Source: an uncultured Saprospiraceae bacterium
GTDB lineage: Bacteria; Bacteroidota; Bacteroidia; Chitinophagales; Saprospiraceae
DNA: 64,000 nucleotides
NCBI GenBank assembly: GCA_937942435.1
Contig: CALDEM010000056.1
Location: forward strand, 26,162 to 90,161
Direction: 5' to 3'
Part shown: positions 27,233 to 37,740 of the stretch, piece after piece
Layout: each line of letters starts with the position of its first letter
Numbering within the stretch: position 1 is the first letter of the stretch
Translations under genes and position numbers: made by a program
The notes under the pieces: model-generated
What the model was told of the DNA's origin: nothing
What the model saw: only the letters and a program-made list of their open reading frames with translations
Databases searched by the model: none

Positions 27233-28006
27233 GTGAATAGGAATATACATTGTGTTCGTATAGGAGAAGGAAGAAAAGTGTTTTTTCAGCATGGTCTTGC
27301 AGCAAATGCAACTCAGATCTCCTCACTTTTAGGCGGTCTTAAAGGTGTGGCCATATCTACTCTGGATTGTCCGGGGCATGGTAAGTCAGAGTTAACGCCT
27401 AACTATAAACCATCGTTTGATAGATATGCTGATGCGGTGATCGATAGTCTCGATGATCAACGGGTTGCCAAGGGAATTATCGGCGGTATATCTATGGGTG
27501 CGGGGATCGCCCTCAATATAGCTATCAGATATCCCGAGAGAGTTAGAGCACTTATCTTTCATAGATCTGCTTGGCTGGCAGAGAAGAATCCTGATAATCT
27601 TAGGGTCTTGCTTGCTGCAGTGCCTATTTATAAACAGAAGAATCGAGTGGAGCAATTCAAGAACTCTGCGGGCTATAATTTTGTGAATGACAAATTTGAA
27701 TCCGCAGGTAATTCTCTACTTAGGATATTTAGTGAGCATCAACAAGAGAATCTGGGCCGGGTGATCAAAGCAATGGTCGGAGATAGACCCATACGTGGCT
27801 TGGAAGAACTAGAAAAGATCAGAAATGTCCCCACTCTAATCATCGGAAACGAAAATGACCCATTGCATCCTTATCAAACCTCAAGGACCTTGCATCATCA
27901 TATCAAAGGTTCGGTTCTGAAGAAAGTTATCTCGAGGTATATCAATGAGGCAGAACATAAAAAGCAAGTTCAATCCCATATTTTAGAATTTATTGGGAGT
28001 CTATAG
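27233..28006 (+). CDS. Alpha/beta hydrolase, cytoplasmic
   Basis: A 257-residue alpha/beta-fold hydrolase starting at GTG. The nucleophile elbow GGISMG puts the serine at residue 87. The acid is probably D209 in GNENDP and the base H242 in EAEHKK. FFQHGLAAN near residues 18-26 forms the oxyanion region, and DCPGHGKSE is the typical second loop. There is no signal peptide. It resembles 3-oxoadipate enol-lactonase-like and related esterases or lactonases, but the substrate cannot be read. It is 11 bases upstream of the aldolase-dehydrogenase gene and appears to open the long catabolic operon, so lactone or ester opening of a sugar-acid intermediate is a reasonable guess. Confidence 0.85.
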   Translation: MNRNIHCVRIGEGRKVFFQHGLAANATQISSLLGGLKGVAISTLDCPGHGKSELTPNYKPSFDRYADAVIDSLDDQRVAKGIIGGISMGAGIALNIAIRYPERVRALIFHRSAWLAEKNPDNLRVLLAAVPIYKQKNRVEQFKNSAGYNFVNDKFESAGNSLLRIFSEHQQENLGRVIKAMVGDRPIRGLEELEKIRNVPTLIIGNENDPLHPYQTSRTLHHHIKGSVLKKVISRYINEAEHKKQVQSHILEFIGSL

Positions 28007-28017
28007 AAATTCAAATC

Positions 28018-29985
28018 ATGAAAAGCTATTGGAATAATAAGGAAGCTAAGAAGTGTGGTCGTGATCTTTTGAAGATGCGTGTTTATACTTCTCGTTTGTT
28101 AGGTAAAGAAGAGGACTTGGTTCTTCATGGTGGAGGAAACACTTCTGTGAAAATCAAGAAAAGGAACATCTTTGGTAAGACCGAAGAGGTTCTGTATGTA
28201 AAGGGTAGTGGTTGGGATCTTGCTACGATCGAGGCGCCTGGTTTTGCACCTGTCAAGCTATCAGCGCTTCATGATCTTGTCATGTTGGATAAGCTGAGTG
28301 ATATGGATATGGTGAAGTATCAACGTATGGCGATGACAGATCCTAATGCTCCTAATCCTTCTGTAGAGGCCATCTTGCATGGTATCATCCCTTATCGATT
28401 TGTAGATCATACACATGCTGATGCTGTAGTGGTCATCACCAATACTGACGGAGGAAGAGAGCGCATCGAAAAGATCTATGGCAAGAACATGCTGATCGTC
28501 CCGTACGTGATGCCTGGATTTATTTTGGCCAAGACCATCTATGAGATGACGCAAGGGATAGACTGGGATAGCTTGGATGGGATGATTTTGCTCAATCATG
28601 GAGTCTTTACTTTTGATCATGATGCCAAGAAGAGTTATGAGAAAATGATTGCGATCGTGTCTCGTGCTGAGGATTACTTAAACAAGCAAAAAGCTGCAGA
28701 AACCAAAGGGACAAAATCAAAAAAGATAGATGGACTTCAATTGGCTAAAATTAGAAAGAGAGTTTCAGAGGCATGGGGCAAGCCAGTACTTTCTAAATTG
28801 AATAATGAACCTGCTTCAATCGGTTTTAGTAATCTAAAGACGGCGCGGAAGATCACGGGTAGAGGTCCTATGACGCCTGATCACATCATCAGAACAAAGC
28901 GTGTCCCTGTTTATCTGACGAGAAATCATGAAAAGAGTATAACTGATTTTCAAGATGCTTATAAAGATTATTTTAAAAGATATAATCGCGGAGAACAAAT
29001 GTTGGATACCGCTCCTCGGTGGGGAGTACTTCCTGGTTTAGGTACTTTGTCATTTGGCAATAGCGTAAAAGCGGTCAAGATTATAGAAGACATTACTAGA
29101 CATACCAAGAAGGCCATCGCCCAAGCTGAAAAACTAGGTGGCTGGAAAGCACTTGGTAAGAAGGACTTGTTTGAGATGGAGTATTGGAGTCTTGAGCAAG
29201 CGAAATTGAAAAAAGCTGGAAGTTCAAAACCTATGCAAGGCAAAGTTGCTTTGGTAACAGGAGCTGCCAGCGGAATCGGAAAGGCGTGTGTTGAACAATT
29301 GGTCGCAGAAGGAGCAGTTGTTGCCGCTTTAGATATAGATAAGAAAGTGCTGTCATGTTTCTCGCAAAAAGAGGTGTTGGGATTACAATGTGATATAACC
29401 AAGATGAAGCAAGTCGCTTCGTGCATCGAACAGACTATAATGCAATTTGGAGGGTTGGATATGTTAGTGACTAACGCTGGTATCTTTCCAAAGAGCGCTA
29501 AGATCGCTGATATGTCTGATGCTGTTTGGTCAAAGAGCATGATGCTCAATGTCACAAGTCATCAACAGTTACTTCAATTATGCATACCATACCTCGAATT
29601 AGGCATCGACCCTGCAGTTGTTATCATTGGATCTAAAAATGTACCTGCACCTGGGCCAGGCGCATCCGCTTACTCAGTAGCAAAAGCAGGACTTACACAA
29701 CTGGGAAGAGTAGCTGCTCTTGAACTCGGTAGTCAAGGCATCAGAGTCAATACACTCCATCCCAACGCAGTATACGATACAGGCATCTGGACAGAAACTG
29801 TGCTTCAGGCGCGCGCTAAGCACTATGGCCTAACTGTCCAAGAGTATAAGACTAATAATGTCCTTAGAACAGAAGTAAGCTCTAAGGATGTAGCACAACT
29901 AACAGTTGCGATGTTGGGGCCATTGTTTTCTAAAGTCACAGGCGCACAGCTTCCGATCGATGGTGGTAACGATAGAGTGATATAA
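28018..29985 (+). CDS. Bifunctional class II aldolase / short-chain dehydrogenase
   Basis: A 655-residue fusion. Residues about 15-230 are a class II aldolase/adducin domain with the zinc-binding DHTHADAVV near residue 138 and LLNHGVFTF near 190. A linker of about 170 residues follows. The C-terminal part (about 405-655) is a Rossmann short-chain dehydrogenase with VTGAASGIGKA near 412-422, the TNAGIFPKSA segment near 485, and the catalytic YSVAK near 551. The same architecture occurs in bifunctional rhamnulose-1-phosphate aldolase/lactaldehyde dehydrogenases of L-rhamnose catabolism. Rhamnose isomerase and kinase are missing here, so another deoxy-sugar or sugar acid is possible. In an operon with the neighbouring hydrolase and Tm-1-like pair. 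Confidence 0.9.
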   Translation: MKSYWNNKEAKKCGRDLLKMRVYTSRLLGKEEDLVLHGGGNTSVKIKKRNIFGKTEEVLYVKGSGWDLATIEAPGFAPVKLSALHDLVMLDKLSDMDMVKYQRMAMTDPNAPNPSVEAILHGIIPYRFVDHTHADAVVVITNTDGGRERIEKIYGKNMLIVPYVMPGFILAKTIYEMTQGIDWDSLDGMILLNHGVFTFDHDAKKSYEKMIAIVSRAEDYLNKQKAAETKGTKSKKIDGLQLAKIRKRVSEAWGKPVLSKLNNEPASIGFSNLKTARKITGRGPMTPDHIIRTKRVPVYLTRNHEKSITDFQDAYKDYFKRYNRGEQMLDTAPRWGVLPGLGTLSFGNSVKAVKIIEDITRHTKKAIAQAEKLGGWKALGKKDLFEMEYWSLEQAKLKKAGSSKPMQGKVALVTGAASGIGKACVEQLVAEGAVVAALDIDKKVLSCFSQKEVLGLQCDITKMKQVASCIEQTIMQFGGLDMLVTNAGIFPKSAKIADMSDAVWSKSMMLNVTSHQQLLQLCIPYLELGIDPAVVIIGSKNVPAPGPGASAYSVAKAGLTQLGRVAALELGSQGIRVNTLHPNAVYDTGIWTETVLQARAKHYGLTVQEYKTNNVLRTEVSSKDVAQLTVAMLGPLFSKVTGAQLPIDGGNDRVI

Positions 29986-30116
29986 CATGTGTCATCCCAC
30001 TGTCGCAGGTCTTTTAAAATAATTACGCTCTACAAATTCTCTCGTATACCTGATATCTCTTACTTTAATCATGAGATTGTTCTTTGAAGAACATTTCTGT
30101 AAAGGATAGAAGAGAT

Positions 30117-30989
30117 ATGATCGTAAAACACACCTCTCGTGAAGAGATACTGGGTAAGTTAAATAAGAAAAGAGAAGATAGAATCCCAATCATGATAGCA
30201 AGTGCCGGCAGTGGACTGGTAGCACAGCTACTTGAGAAAGCAGGTGTCGACTGTGTCAATACATTCTCAGGAGCTCGGCTACGTGCCAATGGTATGGGCA
30301 CTATGTCTATGATGTGGCCCATCTTGGATTCTAATAAGCAGACGCTTGACTATACAAGAGAAGATATCATGCCAGCGATGAAAGGTGATTCTTTCATCTG
30401 TGCTTGTCTTAACGCTAATGATCCCCTTAAGGATATGCGTATGGTTTTACAACAATGCAAAGACATGGGTGTGTACTCTGCTTCTAACATTGGTCCGTCC
30501 ATAACTTATGTAGATAGAGATAGTGAGATCTATAAAGTGCTCAATAAGAGTGGCATCACGATCGATCATGAGATCGAAATGTTGAAGCTTGCCAAAGAGA
30601 TGGACATGGTATCGGTTGGACTATCATTTACGATAGAAGATAGTATCCGCATCATGGAAGAAGCAAAGCCTGATATATTTTGTTTTCATTGCGGGACGAC
30701 GCAAGGAGGTCTCAAGGGATATGATTCTGGGGAGAAGATTGAGCAAGCTGCTATAAGGATTGAAGAGGCTAACACAATATTGAGACCGTTGAGTCCGGAT
30801 ACCATCATGGTGGCACATGGCTCGGCGATGGTTAACCCTCCTGACTTTCAGTATGTACTTGATAACACAACATGCGATGGTTTTTGGACGGGGTCCTCAA
30901 CCGAGCGCATCCCTATCGAAAAGGCAGTTTTAGGAACTGCACAAGAGTTTACTGCACTTAGGTTTCCGGATAGTCCAAAACAGTCTTAG
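30117..30989 (+). CDS. Phosphoenolpyruvate-hydrolase-like TIM-barrel protein (partner of Tm-1-like protein)
   Basis: A 290-residue cytoplasmic TIM-barrel protein of the so-called phosphoenolpyruvate hydrolase family. This is the half that in plants and fungi is fused C-terminally to the Tm-1-like domain. Visible features are IPIMIASAGSGLVAQLLEKA near the N-terminus, ICACLNANDP, GVYSASNIGPSI, the FCFHCGTTQGG segment and MVAHGSAM. I chose the ATG at 30117 over an upstream in-frame TTG at 30084. The ATG gives the usual N-terminus, a basic TSREEILGKLNKK lead-in to the barrel, and AAGGA lies about 15 bases before it. It is followed 18 bases later by its usual partner. The biochemical reaction is not established. 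The name reflects fold similarity. Confidence 0.85.
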   Translation: MIVKHTSREEILGKLNKKREDRIPIMIASAGSGLVAQLLEKAGVDCVNTFSGARLRANGMGTMSMMWPILDSNKQTLDYTREDIMPAMKGDSFICACLNANDPLKDMRMVLQQCKDMGVYSASNIGPSITYVDRDSEIYKVLNKSGITIDHEIEMLKLAKEMDMVSVGLSFTIEDSIRIMEEAKPDIFCFHCGTTQGGLKGYDSGEKIEQAAIRIEEANTILRPLSPDTIMVAHGSAMVNPPDFQYVLDNTTCDGFWTGSSTERIPIEKAVLGTAQEFTALRFPDSPKQS

Positions 30990-31007
30990 TACTACAAAAT
31001 CAACAAT

Positions 31008-32234
31008 ATGTCTAAGACTATCGCACTCCTCGTCACCCTCGATACTAAAGATCAAGAAGCTGGTTATCTCATAGAACAGATCAGAACTGCTGGGCATGAA
31101 GCCATGCTGCTTGATATAGGTGTGGTGGGCAAACCAGGGATAGAAGCATCTTACTCACGTGAGCAAGTAGCAGAAGCTGGAGGGAGGTCATTTGCTGATT
31201 TGATGATCAAACCAACTCGTGAAGAGGCAGGCCCAGTGATGGTCAAAGGTTGTATCAACATCTTGCTCCCTATGATCATGAACGACGAAGTGCACGCTGT
31301 CTTGGGGTTGGGTGGGACGCAGGGTACTTCAAGTTGCTGTGATATCATGCAAGCGCTTCCATATGGGTTACCGAAGATCATGGTGTCGACGATGGCTTCT
31401 GGCGATACTTCAGGCTTTGTGGGTATCAAGGATATCACGATGATGTTTTCGGTGAGTGACATTTTAAAGCTCAACCCGTTTACACGGAAAATATTGGCTA
31501 ATGCTGCAGCAGCTGCTTGCGGTATGGCGACAGTCTCTCAACAATTTAAAGTTGAAAAAAGTGATAAACCACTGATAGGAATGTCTAATCTCGGTGTGCT
31601 GACCAACGGAGCGATGCACGCCATCCAATATATAGAATCTAAGGGCTACGAAGTCATTGTATTTCACGCTGTGGGATCAGGTGGCCAAGCCATGGAGCAG
31701 ATGATGAAAGAAGGTATCATCGGTGCGGTCTTTGACTATGCCATGGGAGAGATAGCAGATGATGTGTGGAGTGTTCTGCGCGCAGGTGGTCCAGAAAGAT
31801 TGACTGTGGCAGGGAAGCTGGGACTGCCGCAAGTGCTATGTCCAGGCGGTGCGGAACACTTGGGTATACTTGTCTCACCTAATGAGGTACCAGAAGAATA
31901 TAAAAACCACGACTATGTCTTTCATAGTCCAGTTGTGTTCGTACCCCGGTTAAATAAAGATGAGATTGTAAGAGTTGCAAAGAGTATCTGTGATCGACTG
32001 CAACATACGACCGGTCGAGCCAAATTTTTTATACCCCAAGGTGGCGTAGGTAGATATTCTCATGCGGGCGCTAGTTTATTTGATAAAGAGTCAGACGATG
32101 CCTTTTTTAATTATCTGCGCAAACATCTTCCTAAAACTATTGAAATCGTAGAGCGGACAGAATATGCAGAGGAGCATAGTTTTGTAGAAGCAGCAGTAGA
32201 TGATCTAATATCATTAATTGAAAATAGGAATTAG
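31008..32234 (+). CDS. Tm-1-like ATP-binding domain protein (UPF0261)
   Basis: A 408-residue protein of the UPF0261/Tm-1-like family. Features are the opening KTIALLVTLDTKDQEAGYL, the VHAVLGLGGTQGTS glycine loop near residues 95-110, MVSTMASGDTSGFVGIKDITMMFSVSD near 125-150, and the later PLIGMSNLGVLTNG and LCPGGAEHLG segments. In tomato the homologous Tm-1 N-domain binds ATP and a tobamovirus replication protein. Bacterial members always pair with the TIM-barrel gene seen just upstream, and their native reaction is unknown to me. Here the pair sits inside a sugar-degradation operon, which supports a metabolic role. The next gene starts 12 bases downstream. Confidence 0.9.
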   Translation: MSKTIALLVTLDTKDQEAGYLIEQIRTAGHEAMLLDIGVVGKPGIEASYSREQVAEAGGRSFADLMIKPTREEAGPVMVKGCINILLPMIMNDEVHAVLGLGGTQGTSSCCDIMQALPYGLPKIMVSTMASGDTSGFVGIKDITMMFSVSDILKLNPFTRKILANAAAAACGMATVSQQFKVEKSDKPLIGMSNLGVLTNGAMHAIQYIESKGYEVIVFHAVGSGGQAMEQMMKEGIIGAVFDYAMGEIADDVWSVLRAGGPERLTVAGKLGLPQVLCPGGAEHLGILVSPNEVPEEYKNHDYVFHSPVVFVPRLNKDEIVRVAKSICDRLQHTTGRAKFFIPQGGVGRYSHAGASLFDKESDDAFFNYLRKHLPKTIEIVERTEYAEEHSFVEAAVDDLISLIENRN

Positions 32235-32246
32235 AAAAAATAGAGA

Positions 32247-35200
32247 ATGATAATTGTAAATCATGTTCGACGGATAGCACTTTGTTTTGCTGTAATTGTA
32301 GTGTTGATTTCTCAAGTAAGTTGCGATACTGCAGAGCCGCTGGTAACAATTAATGACGGTGATCATGTCATGCTGATCGGTGGCAATATATGTTCTCGAA
32401 TGATGAACTATGGGCTATTTGAAACTGAGCTGCACTTAAGGTATCCAGAAAAGAGATTGTATATCCGTAATATGTGCGACGGTGGAGATACACCGGGATT
32501 TAGACCGCACTCGGGTCGTAACACACCTTGGGCATTTGAAGGTGCAGAGGTATATCAAAATGAGTTGGCCAATCCTTCTCGTAGTGACGGACATCTCGAA
32601 TATCCTGATGAATGGTTAACTAGACATGAAGCTGATGTAGTCATTGCATTCTTTGGATATAGTGAGTCCTTTGAAGGAGAAGAAGGCTTAGATACATACA
32701 AAGAAGAATTAGAAGCTTTTATAAATCATACAAAGGCTCAAAAATATAATGGGCAGTCAGCGCCACAATTAGTTTTGGTTACTCCAGTGGCTTTTGAAGA
32801 CTTGTCTGATCAGTATGATTTGCCAGATGGCAAAGAGATCAATGCTAACTTAAACATGTATGCCAATGCCATTGCAGAAGTAGCTCAGGCCAATGAAGTG
32901 CCAGTGATCAATGCATATGATGCAACGGTTGGTATGATGTCTGGGTCGAGTAAGCTGACTATCGATGGCTCGCAACTTAATGAAAAAGGCTATGAGCAGT
33001 TTTCTAATTTGTTAATCAATCGTCTATATGGGAAAACGGCTGTGGTTGATGCTTCAAGATCTGCTTCAGTTAAAGAAGCGGTTTTAGAAAAGAATTGGTT
33101 TTGGCACAATGATTATAAGTCCCCAAATGGTGTTCATGTATTTGGTAGAAGGTATGATCCTTTTGGTCCTGACAACTATCCTTACGAGTTGAAGAAGCTC
33201 CGAGAGATGACTGATAATCGTGATCAATCTCTTTGGGCAATCGCAAATGGAGAGTCATACGATCTAAAAGCAGCAGATCAAGAAACTACAGAACTTCCTG
33301 AAGTAGTGTCAAACTTTGCCACCAGAGAGAATGGAGGAAACGGCAACCCAGAGTACCTATATGGACAAGATGCGCTTGACAAAATAAAAGTGGCACCCGG
33401 ATATAAGATTGAATTATTTGCCTCTGAGCGAGAGTTCGAAGACTTGGCTAATCCAGTTCAGATCTCTTTTGATAACAAAGGACGGTTGTGGGTTGCTACG
33501 ATGCCCACTTATCCTCATTGGAAGCCAGGAGATCCAAAACCTAATGATAAAATCATCATCCTTGAAGATACTGATGGAGACGGGAAGGCCGATAAACAAA
33601 CGACATTTGCAGATGGGCTGCATATACCCGTGGGTATAGAGTTTGCACCCGAAGGGGTCTATGTCTCGCAAGGAACTAACTTGATGTTGTATACGGATAC
33701 GGATGGAGATGATGTAGCAGATAAGAAAGAGGTGATCATGAGTGGTTTTGATGATCATGATACACATCATGTCATCAGTGCTTTTTGCGCGGATCCGTCT
33801 GGAGCTTTATATATGGGAGAAGGTGTTTTCCTGCATACAAATGTTGAAACCTCATATGGTCCTGTACGAGCTACTAATGGTGGATTTTATAGATTTAGTC
33901 CACAGCAAAAACGATTAGAAAGGACAGCGCAATTGTCTATTCCTAATCCATGGGGTATTGCATTTGATGAATGGGGGCAGCCGATCTTTGCAGAGACTTC
34001 TGGGCCAGATGTATTGTGGATGTTGCCGGGTACTGTTAAGCCGAGATATGGCCAGGCGACGCACAAAGGACGCAACATTATAGAATCTGACCACAGAGTT
34101 AGACCGACGTCAGGATTAGAATTTGTTTCGAGTAGACACTTTCCAGATGAAATACAAGGTGACTTGTTGATCAACAATACAATTGGTTTTCTTGGGATGA
34201 AGCAACATCAATATATGGATGATGGCACAGGTTTTATAACAAAGCATCGTCAAGATCTTTTTGTAGGAAGTGATGCTAACTTTAGACCAGTAGATATGGA
34301 GTTTGCGCCAGACGGATCATTATATGTCATTGATTGGCACAATGTGTTGATCGGTCATATGCAACACAATGCAAGAGATCCGTATAGAGATCATGTGCAT
34401 GGTCGAGTGTATAGAATCACTTATCCTTCAAGACCTCTGGTGACTCCAGCAAAGATTGTTGAAGCTACAATACCAGAATTGTTAGACAATCTAAAATTAC
34501 CAGAATATAGAACGCGATATAGAACCCGTAGAGAGCTTCGTGGCCGAGATAAAAGTGCGGTACTTTCTAACTTGAAGAGTTGGGTAGCTGATCTAGATAA
34601 AGATGCAGAAAGGTATGAGCACCATCTTGTAGAAGCGATGTGGGTGACTTGGGGGCTTAATGATGTAGATCAAGATTTAGTTGATCAACTCATGGGCGCT
34701 AAAGATTATAGAGCCAGAGCAGCTGCAGCAAGAGTAGCTAGATATGTAGGGCATCAATTAGAAAATCAAGTTGAGTTATTAGAAAAGGCAGCACTTGATG
34801 ATGAAGGGCGTGTGCGATTAGAAGCAATAACTGCTGCTTCTTGGTTGGACAAAAAAGACGGCTTGAAGATCCTCAATGCTGCGGCTACCAAACCGATGGA
34901 TGACTGGATCATCAATGCTCATTTGACGGCAGTCTCACACCTCAATGGGGAAAATGTAAAACGAACGAAAAAGAAAGAACTCATGTCCAATCATCTGGAA
35001 GGTAAAGAGTGGGAGCTATATGAAAAGGGATTTGGGATCTACCATAAAGATGGATACTGTGGGACCTGTCACCAGGGAGATGGCAAAGGCTTAGTGGCTT
35101 CTGGTTTTCCACCATTGGCAGGAACAAAGTGGGTGCTTGGAGATGAAGAGCGTTTGATCAAGTTGAGTTTGAAAGGGCTATATGGGCCCATCAAAGTTTT

Positions 35201-35414
35201 AGATAAGGACTATCCAGGGCAGGTACCGATGACGCCATTTGAAGGATTGCTTAACGATGAAGACTTGGCAGCGGTGCTGACTTATGTCCGTAATGATTGG
35301 AAGAACAAAGCCCCTGTTATAACACCTGAAGCCGTTGCTAAGGTGAGGGCCAACATAGCTGATAAAAAAGGATTCTATGCGCCGGAAGAACTACTCAAGC
35401 AGCATCCTTTGTAG
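32247..35414 (+). CDS. PVC-type heme-binding beta-propeller protein with N-terminal SGNH-like domain and cytochrome c tail
   Basis: A 1055-residue lipoprotein-like exported protein (signal ending SQVSC, residues about 22-26). Residues about 30-275 look like an SGNH/GDSL-type module ([26 protein letters not shown], and ASRSAS after a long helical stretch). Residues about 380-720 form a PVC-type membrane-bound dehydrogenase beta propeller. It has [12 protein letters not shown] near 381, [18 protein letters not shown] near 445, the DTHHVISAF segment and [16 protein letters not shown]-like helices follow at about 750-920. The tail carries CGTCH heme c ligation at residues 938-942 and a QVPMTPF Met ligand. 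It probably oxidises a sugar or polyol in the periplasm and passes electrons to a cytochrome (family inference). Confidence 0.88.
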   Translation: MIIVNHVRRIALCFAVIVVLISQVSCDTAEPLVTINDGDHVMLIGGNICSRMMNYGLFETELHLRYPEKRLYIRNMCDGGDTPGFRPHSGRNTPWAFEGAEVYQNELANPSRSDGHLEYPDEWLTRHEADVVIAFFGYSESFEGEEGLDTYKEELEAFINHTKAQKYNGQSAPQLVLVTPVAFEDLSDQYDLPDGKEINANLNMYANAIAEVAQANEVPVINAYDATVGMMSGSSKLTIDGSQLNEKGYEQFSNLLINRLYGKTAVVDASRSASVKEAVLEKNWFWHNDYKSPNGVHVFGRRYDPFGPDNYPYELKKLREMTDNRDQSLWAIANGESYDLKAADQETTELPEVVSNFATRENGGNGNPEYLYGQDALDKIKVAPGYKIELFASEREFEDLANPVQISFDNKGRLWVATMPTYPHWKPGDPKPNDKIIILEDTDGDGKADKQTTFADGLHIPVGIEFAPEGVYVSQGTNLMLYTDTDGDDVADKKEVIMSGFDDHDTHHVISAFCADPSGALYMGEGVFLHTNVETSYGPVRATNGGFYRFSPQQKRLERTAQLSIPNPWGIAFDEWGQPIFAETSGPDVLWMLPGTVKPRYGQATHKGRNIIESDHRVRPTSGLEFVSSRHFPDEIQGDLLINNTIGFLGMKQHQYMDDGTGFITKHRQDLFVGSDANFRPVDMEFAPDGSLYVIDWHNVLIGHMQHNARDPYRDHVHGRVYRITYPSRPLVTPAKIVEATIPELLDNLKLPEYRTRYRTRRELRGRDKSAVLSNLKSWVADLDKDAERYEHHLVEAMWVTWGLNDVDQDLVDQLMGAKDYRARAAAARVARYVGHQLENQVELLEKAALDDEGRVRLEAITAASWLDKKDGLKILNAAATKPMDDWIINAHLTAVSHLNGENVKRTKKKELMSNHLEGKEWELYEKGFGIYHKDGYCGTCHQGDGKGLVASGFPPLAGTKWVLGDEERLIKLSLKGLYGPIKVLDKDYPGQVPMTPFEGLLNDEDLAAVLTYVRNDWKNKAPVITPEAVAKVRANIADKKGFYAPEELLKQHPL

Positions 35415-35476
35415 TTCTTGAATTGGTTGGTATCAGATTATTTCCGATATTCAGATATCAATATAAACTAACCATC

Positions 35477-36208
35477 ATGAGAAGATCTATATTATCTGTA
35501 TTAGCGATAGTCGCTGGTTTTTCAACCTTTGTACATGGTCAGATAACGGACCCAGTCGCAACAGAGATATGGGAGCCAGAACCCCGCGTCGTAACACCTG
35601 GTGCTTCTCAAGCTCCTCCATCAGATGCAATCGTACTGCTGGGTGATAATCTCGATGCTTGGAGACACAAAGACGGCAGTGCTCTTAACTGGACGATAGA
35701 GGACGGAGTGATGACTGTTAAGCCGGGTACTGGAGATATATTTACAAAAGAAAAGTTTGCTGATTGTCAACTACACATAGAGTGGAGAGCACCTGTCGTC
35801 GTAAAAAGTGAAGGACAGGGTAGAGGCAACAGCGGCGTCTTTTTGCAAGATAGATACGAAGTACAAGTCTTAGATAGCTATCAAAACAGAACTTACTCTA
35901 ATGGGCAGGCCGGATCGATCTATAAGCAAACTATGCCATTGGTCAATGCGATGAGCCCTCCAGGGCAATGGAACACCTATGACATCATCTTTAAAGCTCC
36001 AAGGTTTAATGATGATGGTATCAAAGTAGCGTCAGCTTTTGTAACAGTGATACATAATGGCGTGGTGATACAGAATCACACTGAGATCAGAGGGACAACA
36101 CCTTATATCGGCCTACCTAAAAACCCTGCACATGGAGATGATGTGATACATCTACAAGACCATGGAAATCTTGTGAGTTATAGAAATATCTGGATTAGAA
36201 AATTATAA
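35477..36208 (+). CDS. Secreted DUF1080 (3-keto-disaccharide hydrolase-like) protein
   Basis: A 243-residue exported protein with one DUF1080 domain, a concanavalin-like jellyroll related to glucanases. Some members are now annotated as 3-keto-disaccharide hydrolases. I placed the start at ATG 35477, which yields a standard signal peptide [21 protein letters not shown]. An in-frame TTG at 35423 would add an odd 18-residue leader. Typical motifs are [41 protein letters not shown], the [19 protein letters not shown] segment and the closing [11 protein letters not shown]. Proteins of this family commonly sit beside PVC-type dehydrogenases, as here. It is followed two bases later by the sulfatase GTG. 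Confidence 0.9.
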   Translation: MRRSILSVLAIVAGFSTFVHGQITDPVATEIWEPEPRVVTPGASQAPPSDAIVLLGDNLDAWRHKDGSALNWTIEDGVMTVKPGTGDIFTKEKFADCQLHIEWRAPVVVKSEGQGRGNSGVFLQDRYEVQVLDSYQNRTYSNGQAGSIYKQTMPLVNAMSPPGQWNTYDIIFKAPRFNDDGIKVASAFVTVIHNGVVIQNHTEIRGTTPYIGLPKNPAHGDDVIHLQDHGNLVSYRNIWIRKL

Positions 36209-36210
36209 AA

Positions 36211-37695
36211 GTGAGCCGCTTTAAAGAGTTGACTTTTTACTTCCTGATTACAATCAGTCTGCTAACTGCGTGTCAAGCTACCAACCCTAGGGTGGTTCTT
36301 GATGAAGGTCCGCTGCTCAAAAGTAAAATGGAGCAAACCAATGAGCGACCACCCAATATTATAATCATCTTTACGGATGATCTGGGTTATGGAGATCTCG
36401 GATGCTACGGACATCCAACCATTAAGACTCCAGAATTGGATAAGATGGCTGCAGAAGGTATGAAGTTTACTCAGTTTTATTCTGGGGCCTCGGTCTGTAC
36501 TCCAAGTCGTGCTGCGCTGTTGACAGGGCGTTTGCCGATCCGATTTGGTATGGCTTCTAATCGTTGGCGAGTGCTTTTTCCATTTTCTAAAAGTGGATTG
36601 CCTCAAGAAGAGATTACAATTGCAGAAGCGCTTAAGGAAGAAGGTTATGCAACAGGTATGTTTGGAAAATGGCACTTGGGTCACTTAGAAGAATATCTTC
36701 CTTTACAACATGGTTTTGATGAGTACTACGGTATTCCTTATTCTAATGACATGAGCCCTAACGAGGCTTGGGAGGTGGCCAAGAGCTATCCCGCGCTGCC
36801 CTTGATCGAGCAAAACAAAGTTATAGCCGAAGAGCCAGATCAACGATATCTGACGAAGTCTTATACAGATCGAGCGGTCAAATTTATAGAAAAGAATAAA
36901 GAAGATCCTTTCTTTCTTTACTTCCCTCATACGTTTCCTCATGTACCATTATTTGCCAATCCTGACTTTGATGGAAAAAGTGAGAGGGGCTTATATGGAG
37001 ATGTGGTGGAAGAGATAGATTGGAGTGTTGGGCAGATACTGTCTACTTTGAAAAAACTCAAGCTGGATGACAATACCATGGTTGTCTTCACAAGTGATAA
37101 TGGTCCATGGCTTACAGAAGGAGATGAAGGAGGGTCTGCTGGACTATTGCACCAAGGTAAGGGATCGACCTTTGAGGGAGGTATGAGAGAACCAGCTATA
37201 TTTTGGTGGCCGGGACAGATAGATGCAGGTGTGACTTCTGCGGAGTTGGCTACAACTATGGATCTTTATGTTACTTCTCTGAAACTCGCTGGCGCAAATG
37301 TACCAATGGATAGACCACTGGATGGTGTGGATATGACCGAAGTCTTACTGCACAAGGAGGCATCTGTAAGAGATGAAATAATTTACTATTTGGGATCAGA
37401 GTTATTTGCGATTAGAAAAGGAGATTGGAAGATTCATTATAAAACACTAAACCCTTATATCGGAGAGCAAGCACAAGCGCATGATCCACCGTTGCTTTAT
37501 AATCTCGCTGTTGATCCTTCCGAGAAATATAATCTAGCTGATAAGCATCCAGATAAAATAGAAGAGTTGAATGATGCTGCGCAATTGCATCTGGCAGGCG
37601 TTGAAGCCGTGCCTGATAGACTTGCAGTGATTGATTCTGTGATGCTAGCGCCATTGATCAAGAGGTGGAGAGAACAAGAAGAGAATAAGAAATAG
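36211..37695 (+). CDS. Sulfatase (Cys-type, lipoprotein)
   Basis: A 494-residue S1-family sulfatase starting at GTG two bases after the DUF1080 stop. The signal ends in the lipobox LLTAC, so it is probably anchored in a membrane facing the periplasm or outside. The metal site [17 protein letters not shown] is near residues 51-67. The formylglycine motif is CTPSR at residues 96-100, with GRLPIR following, so maturation by a formylglycine-generating enzyme is required. That enzyme is not in the window. MFGKWHLG and TSDNGPW follow at the expected places. It should remove sulfate esters from a glycan, and the GH2 gene 45 bases downstream suggests the two work on the same polysaccharide. Confidence 0.93.
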   Translation: MSRFKELTFYFLITISLLTACQATNPRVVLDEGPLLKSKMEQTNERPPNIIIIFTDDLGYGDLGCYGHPTIKTPELDKMAAEGMKFTQFYSGASVCTPSRAALLTGRLPIRFGMASNRWRVLFPFSKSGLPQEEITIAEALKEEGYATGMFGKWHLGHLEEYLPLQHGFDEYYGIPYSNDMSPNEAWEVAKSYPALPLIEQNKVIAEEPDQRYLTKSYTDRAVKFIEKNKEDPFFLYFPHTFPHVPLFANPDFDGKSERGLYGDVVEEIDWSVGQILSTLKKLKLDDNTMVVFTSDNGPWLTEGDEGGSAGLLHQGKGSTFEGGMREPAIFWWPGQIDAGVTSAELATTMDLYVTSLKLAGANVPMDRPLDGVDMTEVLLHKEASVRDEIIYYLGSELFAIRKGDWKIHYKTLNPYIGEQAQAHDPPLLYNLAVDPSEKYNLADKHPDKIEELNDAAQLHLAGVEAVPDRLAVIDSVMLAPLIKRWREQEENKK

Positions 37696-37740
37696 TAAAC
37701 TCAGCTCATTTTTATATAAGATACTTCGTAAAGTGAAACT

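Noticed and set aside
28968..29555. 195-codon minus-strand frame
   Set aside because: Antisense to the dehydrogenase part of the aldolase-dehydrogenase fusion, which has clear catalytic motifs.
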